64,000 bases of DNA from Pseudomonadota bacterium. GTDB lineage: Bacteria > Pseudomonadota > Gammaproteobacteria > Steroidobacterales > JBCBZW01. The stretch lies in NCBI GenBank assembly GCA_039193195.1, contig JBCCWS010000002.1, positions 186,001 through 250,000 of the forward strand, given 5' to 3'. Below are positions 54,880 through 62,542 of the stretch, piece by piece; position 1 is the first letter of the stretch; every line of letters begins with the position of its first letter. Below the pieces are notes generated by a model, which made no database searches, had not been told where the DNA came from, and worked only from the letters and a program-made list of their open reading frames with translations. The translations under genes and the position numbers were made by a program.

Positions 54880-55602
54880 ATGACCGAATTCGCTCTCAAC
54901 CCGTCCCTCGATGCCCGGGCACTGGCCGACCACTACGCCACTCGGCGGCGCATTCACATCCCGGAATTGCTGGTCGATGCCCACGCTGAGCAACTTGCGC
55001 GGTGCTTGGAGGCGGAGGTTCCATGGGGGTTCGCTTGGTTTGATGGGACGGAGCCACGCTACCACCGTGCCGAAGCCCTCCGAGCACTGACCCGTGAGGC
55101 CCAGCAATCACTTCACAAGGAGATCTTCCAGGTGGCCGGCAGCGGGTTTCAGTACGCCTACCGCACCTACCCGATGCTCGACGCCTACCTTCAAGGGTGG
55201 GGACAGGTGCCGCTGTTGGATCGGCTACTCGACTTCATCAACTCGCCCACCATGCTGGAATTCGTTGGCCAGGTGACGGGTCACGCCGACATCGCGCGAG
55301 GCGACGCCCAGGCCACGTGCTTCGGCCCTGGGCACTTCCTGAAATTCCACGACGATGCTCAAGAAGATGATCGCATCGCCGCCTTCGTGATGAATTTCAC
55401 CCGCCGCTGGCACCCGGACTGGGGCGGGTACCTGCAGTTCTACGACGAGCGAATGGACATCGAGGAGGCGTTTCTCCCGCGCTTCAACGCCCTCAACATG
55501 TTCTCGGTACCGCAGCACCACTCGGTGAGCTACGTCGCCAACTACGCCGCCGGCCAGCGCTACAGCGTCACCGGATGGTTCCGGCGGGCGCGCCAGGGCT
55601 AG
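54880..55602 (+). CDS. 2-oxoglutarate/Fe(II)-dependent oxygenase
   Basis: The 240-residue protein has the facial triad HxD in FLKFHDDAQ (His about 163), the distal His in VPQHHSVSYV, and the 2-oxoglutarate Arg in GQRYSVTGWFRR near the C-terminus. It has the layout of prolyl-hydroxylase-like (PF13640-type) enzymes with an N-terminal helical part. The substrate is unknown. It shares CTAG at the stop with the convergent SapC gene and is separated from the TonB receptor by a long divergent regulatory region. Confidence 0.86.
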   Translation: MTEFALNPSLDARALADHYATRRRIHIPELLVDAHAEQLARCLEAEVPWGFAWFDGTEPRYHRAEALRALTREAQQSLHKEIFQVAGSGFQYAYRTYPMLDAYLQGWGQVPLLDRLLDFINSPTMLEFVGQVTGHADIARGDAQATCFGPGHFLKFHDDAQEDDRIAAFVMNFTRRWHPDWGGYLQFYDERMDIEEAFLPRFNALNMFSVPQHHSVSYVANYAAGQRYSVTGWFRRARQG

Positions 55603-56381
55603 TGGCTGGTCACCGCCGTGGTGACGCGTTGGTGGCGCTCTAGGAGACGCAGCCAGTTCTCCAGGGAGAATAGGTGCGCGTAGGTCACCGCGAGCATGCC
55701 GCGATCGTTCAGCTCCTTCACCGTCTCGGCTGGGAGGTCGCCGAGCTTCTCTGGCACCACGGCGATGTAGCTTGCGATGGTCTGCTCCTCGTCGCTGCCG
55801 GGCACCTTGTGCGTGGCACGACGAGGACCGAGCAGCTCTAAGGCTTTCAGGCGCTCCACGTACTCGATGGTTTTGCGTCGCTCACCCTCGTACTTACCGC
55901 AAAAGTCGACCATCGCCTTCGTGTTCGACGCCATCTCCTGGCCATCGAAGAACGGGTACTCGGCGTTCTCCCCCACCGAAGGCGCCGCCCGGTCCACCAC
56001 CACGGCGAACTTCTCATCGCCGGTGACCGCGAGGGCGAAGGGATGACAGCGCAGGTAGGCGGGGACGTAGGCATCCTGATCCCAGCGCCCCTGCGCGTCG
56101 ACGAATAGGTTGCTGTTCTCGCTCAAGCCCACTACGGCTAGGGGCACAGGATTCTCCATGTCGGAGAAGATAATCGGATAGTTGCGCTGAGCGGAGGCAA
56201 TCTCCGACACAACTAGCGGGATCGCGCGCACCTTGGCAGCGAAATCGAAGGGCCGGGGCGGCGGCGTCACACCTAAGGCGCCGTGGTCGTCTACGGTCAG
56301 TAGCTCCGGCTGCTCGTACAGGAACATCTTGCCCTCGACAGGTGCGACGGGGATGCCCTGGTCTTTCTCTTCTTCACTCAT
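55599..56381 (-). CDS. SapC family protein
   Basis: The 260-residue cytosolic-looking protein has the SapC domain: AKVRAIPLVVSEIASAQRNYPIIFSD, LAVVGLSENSNLFVD, AYVPAYLRCHPFAL and DFCGKYEGERRKTIEYVE. SapC was named from the Campylobacter S-layer locus, but in gammaproteobacteria these genes accompany TonB receptors, oxygenases and tryptophan halogenases; their function is unknown. The stop overlaps the oxygenase stop in CTAG. The start has no strong Shine-Dalgarno. Confidence 0.88.
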   Translation of the reverse strand: MSEEEKDQGIPVAPVEGKMFLYEQPELLTVDDHGALGVTPPPRPFDFAAKVRAIPLVVSEIASAQRNYPIIFSDMENPVPLAVVGLSENSNLFVDAQGRWDQDAYVPAYLRCHPFALAVTGDEKFAVVVDRAAPSVGENAEYPFFDGQEMASNTKAMVDFCGKYEGERRKTIEYVERLKALELLGPRRATHKVPGSDEEQTIASYIAVVPEKLGDLPAETVKELNDRGMLAVTYAHLFSLENWLRLLERHQRVTTAVTSH

Positions 56382-56479
56382 GTGCTTCGCGACTCCACGC
56401 AGGGGCTCCAGTGAACGGAGCGATGTTCAAAAGGGTGCGCATGATAACGACTTGCTGGGCAGCGGCGCAGCATCGGGGG

Positions 56480-57673
56480 CTACAGCGTATGAGCCAACTC
56501 CCGACCGTAGGGCGTCGCCGTCTGCCGCACCCACTTGCTCATTATTACTTTCTCACCCCCAGCCACGGGGGCGCCGCCATGGCGCGAGGCTGCCAAGGGG
56601 TGCCCTTCGCCATTCGCATTATTGAACGTCAGCAAGTCGCCAGGCGCCAAGGTCACCTGCACCCCAAGATGCTCGAAGTAGGTTTCGCCTCCCGCGTACG
56701 GTGCCAGCACACCAACCAACTGAGTCAGCAGGCGTTGGCCACCCTGAACTTGGCCTTCGGCCGTATCGAGCGCCTTCCGTGGCAGGCAGTCGAGATGCGG
56801 CCGGTACGCCTGGCCGCCCACATAGCGGAGCAAGTTGGTCACCTCGCCGCACTCCCGCGGATAGCCCCCCGCCAACGCCAGCCGTTGCTCCAACAGCTTG
56901 CCGTGCCAGCCGAGCAACTCGGGCAACCACTGCGCGAAGCTTGCGTCCCGAACGGGATGGGCCACGCGACGTCCACTGCGCGGATCGACCACAAGGGTTG
57001 GCGCTAGGTGCGGCGTCAGCTGGCGCAAGGGGAAGTCCAGGGCCGCCGGCGGGGCGAAGCTACGGGCCAAGGTCACCCGGACTCCCTCACCCTCGGCGAT
57101 GACGCTCGCGGCAGGCGGCGACCATTGCTTCTCGCAGCGACCCAGCCACAGTGCCAACGCCTCCGGTGAGGCGGATGCTTCCGCGGGGGGCGCCCTGCGG
57201 GATTGCCACTGTGCGTAGAGCGAGACTAGCGCCCGCGCGTCGGGGAGGGCGGCGAAATAGGCATTCGAAAGGTATTCGGCCCAGCGGATAGAATCATCCG
57301 GGGTGGAGTGGAAGCGATGCCATTCCGCCCCCAGAAGCCAGGCGTAGGGCTTGCTTGCGGCCGACGCCAACAGCTGCTCGAGGAACGAGCGAACATAATC
57401 ACCGTCATTTGCCTTGCGTAGTGCCAGGGAGAAGAAGGCACGCGCCGCTTGGTGGTGCCCGGCAAGTGCTGCCTGGCGCAGATCAGGCTCGGCAGCATGC
57501 AGCCCCGTCGTGCGAGCGCGGTCAATCGCTCGTCTGTATAGCGCTTCGGCCTGGGATCCGGGGGCTGACTCGTGCACTTGGCCAATCTGCAAGATCCCGG
57601 GCGCTAGCGCAATCCGTTGCGCCGCAGGGGCCCTTTGCACGAGCAGACCCCTGTGGTTTACTCGACTGGGCAT
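56480..57673 (-). CDS. Prolyl-4-hydroxylase-like 2-oxoglutarate/Fe(II) oxygenase with helical repeat N-terminus
   Basis: Up to 397 residues. Residues about 38-180 look like Sel1/TPR-type helical repeats (AEALYRRAIDRARTTGL, DLRQAALAGHHQAARAFF). The C-terminal 190 residues are a P4H fold: HxD in YRPHLDCL, distal His in SRHGGAPVAGGEK and the 2-oxoglutarate Lys in the same stretch, then SKWVR. P4H enzymes hydroxylate prolines in proteins or peptides. The ATG at 57673 is only 23 bases from the divergent secreted-protein gene; GTG 57640 with CAGGGG upstream is an alternative start that would leave room for promoters. Confidence 0.84.
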   Translation of the reverse strand: MPSRVNHRGLLVQRAPAAQRIALAPGILQIGQVHESAPGSQAEALYRRAIDRARTTGLHAAEPDLRQAALAGHHQAARAFFSLALRKANDGDYVRSFLEQLLASAASKPYAWLLGAEWHRFHSTPDDSIRWAEYLSNAYFAALPDARALVSLYAQWQSRRAPPAEASASPEALALWLGRCEKQWSPPAASVIAEGEGVRVTLARSFAPPAALDFPLRQLTPHLAPTLVVDPRSGRRVAHPVRDASFAQWLPELLGWHGKLLEQRLALAGGYPRECGEVTNLLRYVGGQAYRPHLDCLPRKALDTAEGQVQGGQRLLTQLVGVLAPYAGGETYFEHLGVQVTLAPGDLLTFNNANGEGHPLAASRHGGAPVAGGEKVIMSKWVRQTATPYGRELAHTL

Positions 57674-57696
57674 GGTCTCAAAAGGGGAGTAAGACG

Positions 57697-58104
57697 ATGA
57701 CCGGCAGACTGATCCCCCTAGCGGCCGCCGCCCTACTCACGGCCCCACTGGTGTGCCCGACCGCCCTCGCGGGCGATCTCTCGCACCAGAACGAAGAGCA
57801 GGCTGCAGCCACCGCGAAGGGTACGAAATCCTATACCTGGGACGAGCTAATCGAGCTTATTCCCGAGTTAGACGGCATGACTGTCGAGCGCCCGCGGCGT
57901 AAGCCCGGTGTCCCTGCTGATCAAGCGGTGGCGCGAGAGACTCGACTCTGCCGTAAGGAAACTACCATCGGTTCACGGATTCCAAAACGCCGCTGCTACA
58001 CACTGGACCAGCTGGTAGCAGAAATTACTGAATCGAGGGCGTTGTACAAGCAGATCATCGGCGGGCAAATGACGTTTGGGATGATCGGCGACGGAGGCGA
58101 GTAG
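57697..58104 (+). CDS. Small secreted protein, two-Cys tandem family, member 1
   Basis: The 135-residue protein has a signal peptide (1-25, ending TALA) and no recognised domain. Motif 1 is YTWDELIELIPEL (46-58). Motif 2 is Cys 85 to Cys 100 (LCRKETTIGSRI, then KRRCYTLDQL). The end is Gly-rich (MTFGMIGDGGE). The distance from the P of motif 1 to the first Cys is 29. Three related genes follow on the same strand. The two Cys could form a disulfide in the periplasm. ATG 57697 has AAAAGGGGAG upstream. The function is unknown. Confidence 0.8.
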   Translation: MTGRLIPLAAAALLTAPLVCPTALAGDLSHQNEEQAAATAKGTKSYTWDELIELIPELDGMTVERPRRKPGVPADQAVARETRLCRKETTIGSRIPKRRCYTLDQLVAEITESRALYKQIIGGQMTFGMIGDGGE

Positions 58105-58147
58105 GCACTCCTACCACCGCCGCGCAGGGAAGGGCGAGTAAACGACG

Positions 58148-58209
58148 TTATCAGTAGGTCATCGAAGTCGTAAGGCTTCGATGCATCGGCCGCTCGCGGC
58201 CGCTGATAA
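58148..58209 (+). other. Candidate three-way-junction RNA structure in the leader of secreted protein 2
   Basis: Three perfect helices nest in 62 bases. TTATCAG (58148-58154) with CTGATAA (58203-58209) closes the structure. CATCGAAG (58160-58167) with CTTCGATG (58176-58183) and CGGCCG (58187-58192) with CGGCCG (58197-58202) lie inside. It ends 15 bases before the ATG of the next gene. It may control translation or mRNA stability, or be a DNA-level operator or a terminator of the preceding gene (no T tract). Confidence 0.5.
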
Positions 58210-58224
58210 GTCGAGGTCACCGCC

Positions 58225-58629
58225 ATGCCCCACGACGCGAAGGCCAGACGCCGGCAGCACTCGCTCGCCGTCGTCACCGCCATCTGCCTATCCCTGAGCA
58301 CCGCCACCGCTCGCGCAGCTGCGCCGCACGAACTGATCAAAGCCACCATCCCACACTCCCTGAGCGAAGCACGCCAATCGTTGGTATCCCTCGTGCCGGA
58401 TGCCAAGCCCCTCGCCCCGCGCCGAGGTGGCGACCGGCGGCGCATTCCCCTCGCGGCAGAGGTGCCCGGGCCGCCCATGATCTGCCTCCGCTCCGCCACC
58501 AGTGCCTACGCCAACCTATTCAAGCGCCGTCGCTGCATGACCGTCGCCGAGTTCGAGCGGGAGCGGCGTCTCGCCATCCTGCGCGGTCGCACGGTCATCA
58601 GCATGAGTTCGGTCGTCGGCGTGAGGTAA
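58225..58629 (+). CDS. Small secreted protein, two-Cys tandem family, member 2
   Basis: The 134-residue protein has a basic start (KARRRQH), then a signal peptide (to about residue 32, ending ARAAA). It has a diverged motif 1 (EARQSLVSLVPDA, 48-60) and motif 2 with Cys 87 and Cys 104 (MICLRSATSA, then KRRRCMTVAEFE). The P-to-Cys spacing of 29 equals that in the sister proteins, which supports common origin despite low identity. Function unknown. The leader carries a three-way-junction-like structure. Confidence 0.72.
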   Translation: MPHDAKARRRQHSLAVVTAICLSLSTATARAAAPHELIKATIPHSLSEARQSLVSLVPDAKPLAPRRGGDRRRIPLAAEVPGPPMICLRSATSAYANLFKRRRCMTVAEFERERRLAILRGRTVISMSSVVGVR

Positions 58630-58738
58630 CTGCATTTCTTGGGGCCTGCGGGTGAGCGCCATCCGTGGGCTTTAGGGGTTTCCAGCCCCCAAGGGTTGTG
58701 CTTCACTCGAGGCGGTAGCCGTGCTTGGGAGCGTAGCC

Positions 58739-59143
58739 ATGGGACCGACGTGCAGCCGATCAGCAGTCAGCTTTGTAGTGGGCATCGTGCTGTTGTTGTT
58801 GCTGTGCACACGCTTAGCAGGCGCCACGGAACCGCTAGCCAGCGCCACCGTCGCTCGCGACCCAAGCGGGCAGGCTCTGTCTGCTGCCGAGCTTACGTGG
58901 CGCGCCCTCGCGGCACGTGTGCCTGATCTAACGGACGATGGGCTGCGCGCGAGACGCACACCCCCGACACGAGTTCCTCGAGCTTCTGAGCTGCCGAGCC
59001 CTCAGCGTTTCTGTCGGTACGAGCGAGACACCCAGACAAGCGTCATGCGCCGGCGTTGCTACTCGGCCTTCGAGCTCTCACGCCTTCAGCGTCAGTCCCA
59101 AATCACGTCCACCATGGTGGTAGGCGGCGTACGCCAGCAGTAG
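58739..59143 (+). CDS. Small secreted protein, two-Cys tandem family, member 3
   Basis: The 134-residue protein has a signal peptide (to about residue 29, with the hydrophobic run VGIVLLLLL). Motif 1 is ELTWRALAARVPDLTDD (51-67) and motif 2 has Cys 92 and Cys 107 (FCRYERDTQTSV, then RRRCYSAFELS). The P-to-Cys spacing is 30. ATG 58739 has GGGAG at 9 bases; an in-frame GTG lies six codons upstream. Function unknown. Confidence 0.75.
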   Translation: MGPTCSRSAVSFVVGIVLLLLLCTRLAGATEPLASATVARDPSGQALSAAELTWRALAARVPDLTDDGLRARRTPPTRVPRASELPSPQRFCRYERDTQTSVMRRRCYSAFELSRLQRQSQITSTMVVGGVRQQ

Positions 59144-59230
59144 CCCCCCGTTCGGCGAAAGTACCTTCCCCGTCTCCACCTGTTGTGTTTCACTGACATT
59201 ACCGAGTAGCTACCGGATAGGGGACTCCCG

Positions 59231-59662
59231 ATGAGGACGACCACCCGCGTTGTGCTCTGCGCAACACTGTTGATTGCCGCCACCGGCGCCGCCGCTGAGG
59301 ATGAGCCTGCAGGGGCTGTAGAGGCAGACGCGCAGGCGAGTAGGGGCACCACCTACAACTACACCTGGGACGAACTCGTCGAGCTGATCCCGGATATCAA
59401 GGACATGCACGTGGTGACCGATCGAAAGCGCCGACGCCAGGTCGCAGACACCGGCGAAGTGGCTGGCACCACCAAGCTGTGCAGGCGCGAGCGTACCCAG
59501 TCCATGATCAAGCGGCGGGTCTGCTTCACGCTTGACGAATACGTTGAGCAATACGTGCAAGCGCGCAAGTACTACGCCGAGATCACCTCCGGGGCGATGA
59601 CGCGGGGCTTTCTCGGTGAGGGTGGTGGAGCGACCGCGACCGACCGCACCTCCTACCCCTAG
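59231..59662 (+). CDS. Small secreted protein, two-Cys tandem family, member 4
   Basis: The 143-residue protein has a signal peptide (1-22, ending GAAAE) and an acidic spacer. Motif 1 is YTWDELVELIPDIKDM (44-59) and motif 2 has Cys 84 and Cys 98 (LCRRERTQSMI, then KRRVCFTLDEY). A Gly-rich end (GFLGEGGG) follows. It is the closest sister of member 1: both share TWDEL-x-ELIP and the MT-x-G-x-x-G-x-GG ending. The P-to-Cys spacing is 30. It is convergent with the methyltransferase gene. Function unknown. Confidence 0.8.
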   Translation: MRTTTRVVLCATLLIAATGAAAEDEPAGAVEADAQASRGTTYNYTWDELVELIPDIKDMHVVTDRKRRRQVADTGEVAGTTKLCRRERTQSMIKRRVCFTLDEYVEQYVQARKYYAEITSGAMTRGFLGEGGGATATDRTSYP

Positions 59663-59681
59663 TGCTAGCTTGCCGGCGGCG

Positions 59682-60614
59682 TCAGTTAGCCGCCGTATGA
59701 GCGATCAGGTGCCAGCCGACCAGGGCGGGCTTGCCTTGCTCGTCGCCGACAGTCACTTCGAGCGGTTCCAGCCGATCGACCACGCCACCCTGGGCCTGCA
59801 ACACGCCACGTAGGGTTTGCACCCGCCGGGCGTCAAGGGCCGCTTCCTGCAGTTGTCCCAGGCGCTCATGCTCCGCCTCTAGGCGAGCAGCGAGCACGCC
59901 GCTCATGACGCGTGCCTGCTCTGCCGACTCTGCAAGGCGCTCAACGATGGCGTTGACCATCTTGTAGACTTGGCCGGTAATGCGGGCTGTTCGCCGCACG
60001 TTCGCCTTAAGATGGCGCTCCCCCGCCGCTTCAAGCTTGTCCACAGGGATTTGGCCCGCAACGTATTTGATCAGCAAGGGCAGGGGGCCTTTGGGATCCA
60101 ACAGAGACGCAATCTCCTCTCGCAGAGGCGTCGCCGGCGCCACCACCTCGCTATCGACGTGGTGCATGAGGAACATCAGTTGCCCCCCCGCACGCAACAC
60201 GCTTAGCGCCTCACCCACGGCCTCCTCCAGCGCTCCGTACTCCACGCCGTACTGGCTAGTCACGACGTCGAAGCTGGCCGCTGGGAAGGGGAGATCCGCC
60301 ACATCGACGCGACCCTGGAAGCTCACCTGCTTGAGCTCCGGCACATCACTAACCGCCCCCAAGGGGTCAATTTCCGCCTGATCTACCCCGGTGACCTCCA
60401 AGGCCGGATTCGCCCGCAGTAAGGTCACGGGAACCGTGCCGTTGCCAGTGGCCAGATCAAGTACGCGGGAACCCGGCGCAAGGGAGCTGGCCAGATCGCT
60501 CCAAAGCTGTCGAACCGGATTGGCATCACCGTCGTTGGTGCCAGCAGGCAAGCAACTGTCGAGGCTGCCGCCAGCCCAGTAGAGCGACCATGCATCCTGT
60601 GGATTCGCGGTCAT
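59682..60614 (-). CDS. Class I SAM-dependent methyltransferase
   Basis: The 310-residue protein has an N-terminal Rossmann methyltransferase domain with SAM motif VLDLATGNGTVPVTLL, acidic VTGVDQAE, motif IV FDVVTSQYGVEY and LRAGGQLMFLMHH. The C-terminal half (about 170-310) is helical and not recognised. The substrate is unknown. Its ATG overlaps the stop of the upstream TPR-oxygenase (ATGA on the minus strand), so the two are one operon and may act in one pathway. Confidence 0.86.
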   Translation of the reverse strand: MTANPQDAWSLYWAGGSLDSCLPAGTNDGDANPVRQLWSDLASSLAPGSRVLDLATGNGTVPVTLLRANPALEVTGVDQAEIDPLGAVSDVPELKQVSFQGRVDVADLPFPAASFDVVTSQYGVEYGALEEAVGEALSVLRAGGQLMFLMHHVDSEVVAPATPLREEIASLLDPKGPLPLLIKYVAGQIPVDKLEAAGERHLKANVRRTARITGQVYKMVNAIVERLAESAEQARVMSGVLAARLEAEHERLGQLQEAALDARRVQTLRGVLQAQGGVVDRLEPLEVTVGDEQGKPALVGWHLIAHTAAN

Positions 60615-62485
60615 CAGGCCGGCACCGCGTCGAAGGGAGCTGTCATTCGGAAATCCTTAGGAGAACCATGGAAGGGCACCGTACCGTGCCAAGTGAAAGA
60701 TGGAAACAGCACGAGCAGCCCAGGCTCGGGTTGCACGTACCGCTCCGCGCCGTCGCGCTCCGGAAGGGCCAGACTGCTGCGACCGAAGCGGATCCACCCT
60801 GCGCGGTCCGGGGCTTCGATTTGTTCGGTCTGTGCTCGATCCGCGCCCAGGTTCGGTGGCAGTGAAATGTAACAAGCCGAGCTTACCCAGCCCGCGGGGT
60901 GAACATGGTCGACATGGAAGCCATTCGGCTGCAGTCGCACCGACCAGGATCCGGACAAGCGCCAGCGCCCCGTGCAACGCCGCAGCAGAGGATGCCGGTC
61001 GTCACGTGGCAATTCCGCGACGTACTCATCCAGCACGCTCGCGATTGCCCCGCGCAGCGCTTGGATGACGGGATCAGGCTTGTGCAAGAGGCGACCAGGC
61101 GTCTGCGTGCCGTTCTCTAGGGTTTGCGCCAAAGGCCGTACAACCATTTGGTGCATTGATTGCAGCGTCTGCGTCACGGCAGAGAGAAAGCTGCTTAAGC
61201 TGTCGTAGCCCTCGGGCGTCGGCAGTTGCCAGGCACGCACGAAGCGAAGATCCTGCTGCAGGTCGTGGTACCGCTGATCATCGAGCTGACGCCAAACGGT
61301 ACCGCGCCACGCCCAACTGAGCTGATCGTCCGGCGCCAGGGCGAGTAGCTCATCGACGATGGCGTCCGCGCGCTGGGGTTCGCCCTCGCGCAGCAACCCC
61401 TCCACCAGATCCTGACGCAAGGTGATCGCCTGGCGACGATCAGCACCACCGCGCGGCATCACGCGTACGGCCTCTTCGAGTGCCTTCAGCATATCGCTAG
61501 AGCGACCTACGGCTCGGTGGGCCTGCGCTTCCCAGCGCAAGGTTGCGACCTGAGGCCCGAAAGTCTCGCGTGCCTCCCGGCCAACTCTCAGCGCATCCTC
61601 GATGCGGTTGGCAAGCACCAGGCACCGCATCCAGGCAGCGCTTAAGGCAGGGCTGAGCCAGCCGTGCTCACGGTGCACCTCGGCGTAGCTCTCGCCATAG
61701 CGTTCGAGCTGACCTCGCTGCCAATACAGCTCGTTGAGCGTTTCGTGAGCATCCACGTAGTCAGGGCGCAGGGCGATCGCACGCTGGTACGCGCGCTCTG
61801 CGTCTTCATGCTCACCGCGATCGAACGCCAGCGTGGCGGCCGCGTGCACGATCTCCGGCCGCTGGGGTGCTGCCGTTTGCGCGTCTTGCAGCACTTGCAC
61901 GGCCTCGTCTAAGCGCTCCTGCAGGCGCAGGCTGACGCCCAAGTGATGCAACGCTATCGCATGATCAGGCACCCGTTGCAGTAGTTCGCGCAACACGCGC
62001 TCAGCTTCTTCAGGGCGCTCCAGCGCATTCAGCGTGGCACCAAGCGCGGACAAGGTGCGCGCATCGTTCGGGGCGAGCCGCTTGGCCTCGCCTAGAGAGG
62101 TAAGTGCGCGCTCGTGCTCGCCGAGGGCACCTAAGACAATACCGAGGTTACGGTGGCCATCGAGGAAGTCCGGTTGGGCCGCGGTCGCTTTAGCGTAGGT
62201 CTCAGCCGCCTCTTCGCGCTCGCCAAGATCATTCAGCACGTTAGCGAAATTATTCAGCAGCGCGGGGTGGCGCGGGAGCTTGCGCACCGCCTTGCCCAAC
62301 AGCTCTCGTGCACGGGTGAGATCGCCGCTCGCCTTGTAAGCAAGGCCACGCACGTGGAGAACATTCGCATCCTCTCGAGCCCGAGGGGGAAGAGACTCCA
62401 AGCCTTGCAGCGCGCGCGCCGGCTCGCCGCGCTGAATCAGTGCCAGTGCCTGGCTCAGCACCGCGTTGAGGGTCATCTTGGCCAT
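60614..62485 (-). CDS. TPR-repeat protein with C-terminal 2-oxoglutarate/Fe(II) oxygenase domain
   Basis: The 623-residue protein has about 10 TPR repeats (residues 1-400; for example LHVRGLAYKASGDLTRAREL, HRNLGIVLGALGEHERAL). The C-terminal oxygenase domain (about 420-620) is of the putative 2OG-Fe(II) type: GFHVDHVHPAGW (HxD), distal His in FPSFTWHGTVPF, and Arg in DFRMTAPFD. TPRs may hold the protein substrate. ATG 62485 is chosen; a longer frame would run through the promoter of the divergent hydroxylase. It overlaps the methyltransferase gene. Confidence 0.86.
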   Translation of the reverse strand: MAKMTLNAVLSQALALIQRGEPARALQGLESLPPRAREDANVLHVRGLAYKASGDLTRARELLGKAVRKLPRHPALLNNFANVLNDLGEREEAAETYAKATAAQPDFLDGHRNLGIVLGALGEHERALTSLGEAKRLAPNDARTLSALGATLNALERPEEAERVLRELLQRVPDHAIALHHLGVSLRLQERLDEAVQVLQDAQTAAPQRPEIVHAAATLAFDRGEHEDAERAYQRAIALRPDYVDAHETLNELYWQRGQLERYGESYAEVHREHGWLSPALSAAWMRCLVLANRIEDALRVGREARETFGPQVATLRWEAQAHRAVGRSSDMLKALEEAVRVMPRGGADRRQAITLRQDLVEGLLREGEPQRADAIVDELLALAPDDQLSWAWRGTVWRQLDDQRYHDLQQDLRFVRAWQLPTPEGYDSLSSFLSAVTQTLQSMHQMVVRPLAQTLENGTQTPGRLLHKPDPVIQALRGAIASVLDEYVAELPRDDRHPLLRRCTGRWRLSGSWSVRLQPNGFHVDHVHPAGWVSSACYISLPPNLGADRAQTEQIEAPDRAGWIRFGRSSLALPERDGAERYVQPEPGLLVLFPSFTWHGTVPFHGSPKDFRMTAPFDAVPA

Positions 62486-62506
62486 GGCGGCAGCATAGCG
62501 CAGCCG

Positions 62507-62535
62507 TTGTCCGTGCGCCGACAGCTGGCGATAAT
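62507..62535 (+). promoter_or_regulatory. Candidate promoter giving a leaderless transcript of the AspH-like gene
   Basis: TTGTCC (62507-62512) and GATAAT (62530-62535) are 17 bases apart. The expected start of transcription, 7 bases after the -10, falls at 62542-62543, the ATG of the gene. No Shine-Dalgarno is present between. Confidence 0.55.
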
Positions 62536-62542
62536 TGCTGTC

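Noticed and set aside
58630-58738. Terminator between secreted protein genes 2 and 3
   Set aside because: CTTGGGG and CCCCAAG arms exist, but they are far apart with competing pairings and no T tract.
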